Shown here piece after piece: positions 1-4,441 of a stretch of 9,185 nucleotides of DNA. The stretch is taken from contig WYEK01000099.1 in the NCBI GenBank assembly GCA_009903855.1, positions 1-9,185 of the forward strand. The letters run 5' to 3'. The notes beneath the pieces were generated by a model that made no database searches, was not told the DNA's origin, and saw nothing but the letters and a program-made list of their open reading frames with translations. Made by a program: the position numbers and the translations under genes. Numbering within the stretch: the first letter of the stretch is position 1; each line of letters starts with the position of its first letter. This DNA is from Thermocrinis sp. (GTDB taxonomy: Bacteria; Aquificota; Aquificia; Aquificales; Aquificaceae).

Positions 1-175
1 TGTAAAAGTCTATTGGTCTCATAGGTCTTAACTCGTGCCTTCTTTTCAGAGCTCGCCTTAGTGCCTTTTTAAGTATGGGCATAAACTTTCTATCGTACTG
101 AAGCTCAAGCCTGTCTGGATAGTAAGGTTCAAAAAGCCTTATAGAAACTGGCCTAAAAAACACAAAAAACTTCAT
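1..175 (-). CDS. Hypothetical protein, N-terminal part only (runs off left edge)
   Basis: An uninterrupted frame of 58 codons runs from an ATG at 175-173 to the left edge with no stop, so the C-terminus lies outside the window. The visible part begins MKFFVFFRPVSIRLFEPYYP and continues with a strongly basic, probably helical stretch (residues 30-50, many Lys/Arg). Codon choice (AGG, AGA, CTT, ATA) matches the other genes here, which supports real coding. I do not recognise the family. No good Shine-Dalgarno precedes the ATG; a TTG six codons upstream is the only other start before an in-frame stop. It lies 43 bp beyond the leader-distal end of the CRISPR array on the same strand as pre-crRNA transcription, so read-through from the array is possible. 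A cas-associated role is only a guess from position. Confidence 0.6.
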   Translation of the reverse strand, partial: MKFFVFFRPVSIRLFEPYYPDRLELQYDRKFMPILKKALRRALKRRHELRPMRPIDFY

Positions 176-218
176 ATAGTTTATAAAACACAAAAATTAG
201 GCAGTTTCTGACAACTCT

Positions 219-1798
219 TTTTCAACTCCACACGGTACATTAGGAACGGGTCAATTTTGGGAGAGATGTTGAACGGGCTATACGAACTTTCAACTCCACA
301 CGGTACATTAGGAACAGAATATCAGGATGGAAGCAACCGCAGAGAGAAGCCCTCTTTCAACTCCACACGGTACATTAGGAACCAAGTTCTATAGCTTCAA
401 CGCCTTCGGGAACTGCTTCCTTTCAACTCCACACGGTACATTAGGAACTTTAGCGATGAAGAGTTTTTCTCTTACACTACTGAGGTCTTTCAACTCCACA
501 CGGTACATTAGGAACCTGATGGATTGGTTTGCTGCGAAGCACCTTGCCTGGTAGCCCTTTCAACTCCACACGGTACATTAGGAACTTGCTTGATGATTTT
601 TACAAAGAGAAAATACTACCACCTTTCAACTCCACACGGTACATTAGGAACTGGCTAAAGTAAGGAGTAAACCCTCTTCACGAGGTCTTTCAACTCCACA
701 CGGTACATTAGGAACTTGATGCTTTTTCAGTTTTCTTTTCAGTGGCTTTTCAGCTTTCAACTCCACACGGTACATTAGGAACTTTATAACAGAGAAGGAC
801 AAAGAATTTAAGCTCTGCAGGCTTTCAACTCCACACGGTACATTAGGAACCCAATTGTAGTGCCAGACCCTTATAAACTTACAAGAGACTTTCAACTCCA
901 CACGGTACATTAGGAACGGCTCCACAACCCGACCAGAAAACGCCCACAGCGGGGCTTTCAACTCCACACGGTACATTAGGAACACAGCACGAACAAGTAA
1001 TTCATACGCTATAAGTCTCACTTTCAACTCCACACGGTACATTAGGAACAAATGAATAACAACCCACCCAGTCCTCTGGTGGCGGGGCTGGGCTTTCAAC
1101 TCCACACGGTACATTAGGAACAAGAAAGAGATAAAGCGGAAGCTGAGAAAGAAAACATAAAGGCTTTCAACTCCACACGGTACATTAGGAACCTCTTAGT
1201 CTTAGGTGGGCTTGGTCTTGGTTGTGCTGCTTCACTTTCAACTCCACACGGTACATTAGGAACAAGTGCAAAATGTGAGTGCGATGTCTGAGATACTTGA
1301 CTTTCAACTCCACACGGTACATTAGGAACAAGGAGGTGTTGTCATGTATGAACTATACCTTTATCAAACTTTCAACTCCACACGGTACATTAGGAACTCA
1401 GTTGTTTAAAAGGAGTTAGGCATGCGTTATTGTGCTTTCAACTCCACACGGTACATTAGGAACATAAGAGCGACTGAAGGTTTTGTTTTCTGTGGAAACC
1501 CTTTCAACTCCACACGGTACATTAGGAACACACCAAAACAAAACACCAAACCATTGAGAGAGTAAGATTCTTTCAACTCCACACGGTACATTAGGAACGC
1601 TGGCAAAAGAGATACAAAAAAGCTTGGCAAGGGCAGTCTTTCAACTCCACACGGTACATTAGGAACATACTGAGATAGCAAAAGCATTAGAAAGTATAGA
1701 ATACTTTCAACTCCACACGGTACATTAGGAACCAACCATCCCTCACGCCTAAACCCCAGCCTTCTGGGCCTTTCAACTCCACACGGTACATTAGGAAC
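219..1798 (-). CRISPR. CRISPR array, 24 repeats of 29 nt, 23 spacers, transcribed leftwards
   Basis: Twenty-four copies of a 29-nt repeat start at 219, 287, 354, 420, 487, 557, 623, 687, 754, 822, 889, 955, 1021, 1093, 1164, 1235, 1301, 1369, 1435, 1501, 1570, 1638, 1704 and 1770. All are identical except the first, which has T for C at its first base. On the minus strand the repeat begins GTTCCTAATG and ends GGAGTTGAAAG. The GTTGAAAG end resembles the ATTGAAA(C/G) end common in type I-A/I-B/III repeats, where the last 8 nt become the crRNA 5' tag. The repeat has little internal pairing, as in Cas6-processed unstructured repeats. Spacers are all different, 35-43 nt, mostly 37-39. The near-perfect repeats suggest an active or recently active array. 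With the leader at the right, the spacer at 1733-1769 is the newest. No cas gene is in the window, so the subtype cannot be assigned. Confidence 0.98.
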
Positions 1799-1818
1799 CC
1801 CAAACGACCACATTAACT

Positions 1819-1847
1819 AAGATAAGACATATCAATCATTTTGTCAA
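1819..1847 (-). promoter_or_regulatory. CRISPR array promoter (pre-crRNA)
   Basis: On the minus strand a perfect -35 TTGACA (1847-1842) is followed after exactly 17 bp by a -10 TATCTT (1824-1819, 4 of 6 consensus bases). Transcription should start near 1814-1811, only about 13-16 nt before the first base of the leader-proximal repeat (1798). A GGGTACCC palindrome (1850-1857) touches the upstream side of the -35 and could bind a regulator, but that is speculative. The site independently confirms the leftward orientation suggested by the repeat ends. Confidence 0.8.
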
Positions 1848-1962
1848 GGGGGTACCCTTTTCAAATGAAGTTAATTTTCCGAAATCCGAGATCATGCAAA
1901 GTTGAGTCTGTTATTATCAAATTTAAATCCTTGTCTCTCAATACTTTCCGCCGCTGACCATA

Positions 1963-2002
1963 ATTACGGCATTACGGCATTACATAATTACGGCTTTACG
2001 GT
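1963..2002. repeat. Tandem 8-bp repeat, five units in register
   Basis: Five consecutive 8-bp units lie in strict register: ATTACGGC (1963-1970), ATTACGGC (1971-1978), ATTACATA (1979-1986), ATTACGGC (1987-1994) and TTTACGGT (1995-2002). Three are identical and two are diverged. The block is about 115 bp upstream of the array promoter -35. It may be a multi-copy protein binding site in the leader or a slippage product; nothing in the sequence decides this. Confidence 0.8.
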
Positions 2003-2104
2003 GAAACTACCTCTTAAAACACTTGAAAATCAAAACCCTCTCTCTGCTAAAATTGAGATTTCCAAAATAAAAATACCACTCCCTATTCAGTTGCCAAGTT
2101 GACA

Positions 2105-2123
2105 AGGGTCCCACTTGGACCCT
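2105..2123. other. Perfect 7-bp stem-loop (AGGGTCC/GGACCCT)
   Basis: AGGGTCC (2105-2111) and GGACCCT (2117-2123) are exact inverted repeats around the 5-nt loop CACTT. Neither strand has a T-run after it, so it is not a typical intrinsic terminator. It would lie near the 5' end of any leftward RNA from the minus-strand promoter at 2151-2159. It could equally be a dyad operator. Confidence 0.55.
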
Positions 2124-2150
2124 CAAGCTCCCTTATGTAGGCTATTTAGA

Positions 2151-2159
2151 ATTATAACA
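2151..2159 (-). promoter_or_regulatory. Leftward extended -10 promoter facing the CRISPR leader
   Basis: The reverse complement of 2151-2159 is TGTTATAAT, the mirror image of the atpG promoter. Transcription would begin near 2144 and run left through the stem-loop, the 8-bp repeats and into the array. No supported gene lies in that direction before the array. It could give a second, longer pre-crRNA or a leader RNA, or be a symmetry by-product with no activity. Confidence 0.4.
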
Positions 2160-2184
2160 CAAAGTAGCAGAGGGAAGGAGTCTG

Positions 2185-2193
2185 TGTTATAAT
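2185..2193 (+). promoter_or_regulatory. Extended -10 promoter of the atpG-ftsY-lon operon
   Basis: TGTTATAAT is a full extended -10 (TGnTATAAT) with the hexamer at 2188-2193; there is no good -35 at 16-18 bp. The start of transcription would be near 2199-2203, at or within a few bases of the atpG ATG (2203), giving a leaderless or nearly leaderless mRNA. A GGAAGGAG at 2173-2180 resembles a Shine-Dalgarno but is 22 nt from the ATG and upstream of the -10, so it would be absent from this transcript. A start further upstream, placing that motif in the mRNA, cannot be excluded. Confidence 0.6.
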
Positions 2194-2202
2194 TTAAATG
2201 CC

Positions 2203-3072
2203 ATGCCAAAGCTTTCTCCGAGGGATATAAGAAGAAAGATTCAAGGTATAAAGAACACCAGAAGGATCACCAACGCTATGAAGGTGGTCTCCGCCGCTAA
2301 GCTGAGAAAGGCTCAGGAGGCAATATACGCCTCAAGGCCCTACTCAGAAAGGCTTTACGAGATGCTTGCTCACCTTTCTGCTCATGTGGATATGAGCGCG
2401 CATCCTCTCTTGGAGGTTAGAGAAGAAAGAAAGGTTGATATCATTCTTATAACTGCAGATAGAGGCTTGGCTGGTGCCTTCAACTCAAACGTAATAAAGA
2501 AGGCAGAAGAGCTTATCGCAGAAAAAAATCAGAATGGCATAGAGGTATCCCTTATCCTTATAGGACGTAAGGGTGCCCAATACTTCCAAAAGAGAAGCTG
2601 GAAGGTTCTAAAGGCTTACGAGGAGGTCTTTAGAAAGGAGATCAACTTTGATGTGGTTAAAGAGGTGGGCGAGTTAGTCCGGCAAAGATACCAAAACAAA
2701 GAGACAGACGGAGTGTATCTAATAAACAATGAAATGATCACAAGGGTAAGCTATAAGCCTGTGGTTAGAAGGTTTTTGCCCTTTGAAAGAATAGAGCAAA
2801 AAGAGCAAGACTATAGCTCCTACGAGTTTGAGGTGGATGCGGAAACGTTCATAAACAAGCTTATTGACCTTTATTTGAACTATCAACTGTACAGGGCTAT
2901 GCTTGAGTCCAACGCAGCGGAGCACTTTGCCCGGATGGTGGCTATGGATAATGCTACGCGCAACGCGGACGAACTTATAAGAACATGGACCTTGATCTTC
3001 AACAAGGCAAGGCAGGAGTCCATAACCTACGAGCTCATAGATATAGTCAACGCAGTAGAAGCTATGAAGTGA
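2203..3072 (+). CDS. atpG: F1F0 ATP synthase subunit gamma
   Basis: This is the central rotating shaft of the F1 sector, which couples proton flow through F0 to ATP synthesis in the alpha3-beta3 head at the cytoplasmic face of the membrane. The 289-residue length is typical for the family. The N-terminal helix signature is present (residues 5-34, including RRKIQGIKNTRRITNAMKVV), as is the C-terminal coiled-coil partner (residues 232-289, with FARMVAMDNATRNADELI at 242-259). These two helices form the shaft. The start at ATG 2203 gives the family's usual N-terminus and has no closely spaced Shine-Dalgarno; the promoter -10 lies 10 bp upstream. No other ATP synthase gene adjoins it, unlike the usual atpHAGDC order. 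It is followed after one base by ftsY, so it probably heads an atpG-ftsY-lon transcript. Confidence 0.97.
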   Translation: MPKLSPRDIRRKIQGIKNTRRITNAMKVVSAAKLRKAQEAIYASRPYSERLYEMLAHLSAHVDMSAHPLLEVREERKVDIILITADRGLAGAFNSNVIKKAEELIAEKNQNGIEVSLILIGRKGAQYFQKRSWKVLKAYEEVFRKEINFDVVKEVGELVRQRYQNKETDGVYLINNEMITRVSYKPVVRRFLPFERIEQKEQDYSSYEFEVDAETFINKLIDLYLNYQLYRAMLESNAAEHFARMVAMDNATRNADELIRTWTLIFNKARQESITYELIDIVNAVEAMK

Positions 3073-3073
3073 A

Positions 3074-4441
3074 ATGTTTGGCTTTTTCAAAAAGTCAGAA
3101 GAGGAAAAGTTAGCGGAAAAGGGAGATAAATCTGCCATTCTTAAGCTCATAGAAAAGGGCAAAAAGGACAAGGCTATAGAGATTTTAGAAAGATTCAAAG
3201 AAGACCCTGAGCTAAGACCCATTCTCTTTAAGCTTTATATGGATGAGGGCAAGTATTACTATGCCTACCAACTGGTGGAATACTACGACAAAAATTTAGC
3301 CACCGCCAAAGAAAGGGCACTTCTCTACGAAAAAGTGGGAGAGATCCAAAAGGCGGTGGAGGAGTACTCCAAGGTGGGAGACTATGAGAGCCTCTATAGG
3401 GCTGGGATGCTTTTGAAGGAGGCACAGCCCAAAGAAAGCCTTGAGTTTTTTGAGAGGGCTTTTAAGCTGGCAAACGAAATCCAAAAGAAGGAGTTGGAAG
3501 AGCACATTTTGGAGATAAAGAAAAAGCTCGGTCTTGTGGAGGTAAAAAAAGAGGGCTTTTTGGAAAGGCTCCGCAAAGGTCTAAAAAAGACGAGGGAGCT
3601 CCTTGAGTTTGGCGTTATCTTTGCAGGGAGGAAGGTAGACGAAGAACTATTGGAGGAGCTTGAAGAGAGGCTCATAAGGGCAGACATTGGAGTAAAAACT
3701 GCGGAGCAACTGGTGGAGGAGCTAAGAAAGGAAGCTATAAGGAAAAACATAAAAACCTGGGAAGAGCTGTTGCCTGTGCTAAGGGAGAAGTTGCTAAGCT
3801 ACATAGGAAACTGTAAAGGAGAGTTAAAGGAAGGCAAGGTTTATCTCTTTTTGGGAGTCAACGGTTCTGGAAAAACCACCACCATAGGAAAGCTCGCCTA
3901 TAGGTTCAAAAGTCAAGGGAAAAAGGTTCTGCTCTGTGCTGGAGATACCTTCAGGTCTGCGGCAATAGAGCAGTTGCAGGTTTGGGCTCAGAGGAGCGGA
4001 GCGGATATAGTCTATAAGGAGGAGGGTGCAGACCCTGCGTCGGTGGTCTATCAGGCTCTGGAAAAGGCTCAGAAAGAAAACTACGACGTGGTTTTGATAG
4101 ATACCGCCGGAAGGCTCCACACAAAGGAGCCACTTATCAGGGAGCTAAGGAAAATAAAGCAGGTCATTCAGAAGTTCTACCCAGAGGAGCCCACCGAAAC
4201 CCTCTTGGTGTTGGATGCCACAATAGGACAGAACTCCCTTTCACAGGCTAAGGTTTTTAAGGAGGCGGTGGATGTTAGCGGTATAGTGCTTACCAAGTTG
4301 GATGGTTCTGCAAAGGGTGGTGCGGTGGTGCCCATATGCAGTGAGTTAAAAATTCCCATAAAGCTTTTGGGGGTAGGTGAGGGTTTGGAGGATTTGCAGG
4401 AGTTTGACCCAAAAACCTTTGTGGAGGAGCTGACAAGTTGA
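3074..4441 (+). CDS. ftsY: Signal recognition particle receptor FtsY
   Basis: FtsY is the membrane-associated SRP GTPase that receives Ffh-ribosome complexes and hands nascent membrane proteins to the translocon. The protein has 455 residues. The C-terminal NG domain is complete: four-helix N domain at about 160-245, G1 P-loop GVNGSGKTTT (261-270), insertion-box motif DTFRSAA (291-297), G3 DTAGR (343-347), G4 TKLD (407-410) and closing motif GVGEGLEDL (433-441). The P-loop has Ser where Val is usual in FtsY. The N-terminus MFGFFKK is a short amphipathic, basic membrane-binding start. Residues about 18-152 are not the usual acidic, disordered A domain but a row of helix pairs resembling TPR units (for example LLYEKVGEIQKAVEEYSKVG at 83-102). 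It starts one base after the atpG stop, with only weak ribosome-binding sequence, and its stop overlaps the lon start. Confidence 0.97.
   Translation: MFGFFKKSEEEKLAEKGDKSAILKLIEKGKKDKAIEILERFKEDPELRPILFKLYMDEGKYYYAYQLVEYYDKNLATAKERALLYEKVGEIQKAVEEYSKVGDYESLYRAGMLLKEAQPKESLEFFERAFKLANEIQKKELEEHILEIKKKLGLVEVKKEGFLERLRKGLKKTRELLEFGVIFAGRKVDEELLEELEERLIRADIGVKTAEQLVEELRKEAIRKNIKTWEELLPVLREKLLSYIGNCKGELKEGKVYLFLGVNGSGKTTTIGKLAYRFKSQGKKVLLCAGDTFRSAAIEQLQVWAQRSGADIVYKEEGADPASVVYQALEKAQKENYDVVLIDTAGRLHTKEPLIRELRKIKQVIQKFYPEEPTETLLVLDATIGQNSLSQAKVFKEAVDVSGIVLTKLDGSAKGGAVVPICSELKIPIKLLGVGEGLEDLQEFDPKTFVEELTS

Larger units (their letters stand above)
2150..2194. repeat. Perfect 12-bp inverted repeat holding two divergent -10 elements
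   Basis: AATTATAACACA (2150-2161) and TGTGTTATAATT (2183-2194) are exact reverse complements separated by 21 bp. Each arm, read outward, contains TGTTATAAT, an extended -10. The element sits between the CRISPR leader and atpG. The symmetry could reflect one factor binding both arms, or simply two copies of a strong extended -10 placed back to back. Confidence 0.85.
1799..2202. other. CRISPR leader / intergenic region without a convincing gene
   Basis: These 404 bp between the array and atpG are AT-rich and carry no frame I would call a gene. They hold, from left to right, the array promoter (1819-1847), a GGGTACCC palindrome (1850-1857), an 8-bp tandem repeat block (1963-2002), a perfect stem-loop (2105-2123), and the 12-bp inverted repeat with two back-to-back promoters (2150-2194). 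By position the left part is the CRISPR leader, where new spacers would be inserted next to 1798. Where the leader ends and the atpG upstream region begins cannot be read from one sequence. Confidence 0.7.

Noticed and set aside
327..554. Open frame of 75 codons within the array, plus strand
   Set aside because: It is made of CRISPR repeats and spacers; the same peptide from the repeat recurs in it.
644..1123. Long open frame on the minus strand within the array (also 1427-1813)
   Set aside because: Translated repeats (recurring FLMYRVELK / VPNVPCGVE) show it is the CRISPR array, not a repetitive protein.
1830..1842. Near match (12 of 13) to the E. coli IHF consensus in the CRISPR leader
   Set aside because: One mismatch, AT-rich setting and overlap with the promoter; E. 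coli IHF specificity cannot be assumed here.
1902..2102. 66-codon frame in the intergenic region, plus strand
   Set aside because: TTG start, no ribosome-binding site, runs through the 8-bp tandem repeats, and no recognisable protein pattern.
2007..2126. 39-codon minus-strand frame (TTG start, with an internal GTG at 2114) downstream of the leftward promoter
   Set aside because: It crosses the 2105-2123 stem-loop and has poor start spacing; too short to support without comparison, though a leader peptide cannot be excluded.
2719..3222. 167-codon minus-strand frame opposite atpG/ftsY
   Set aside because: Antisense shadow of two clear genes with no family resemblance.
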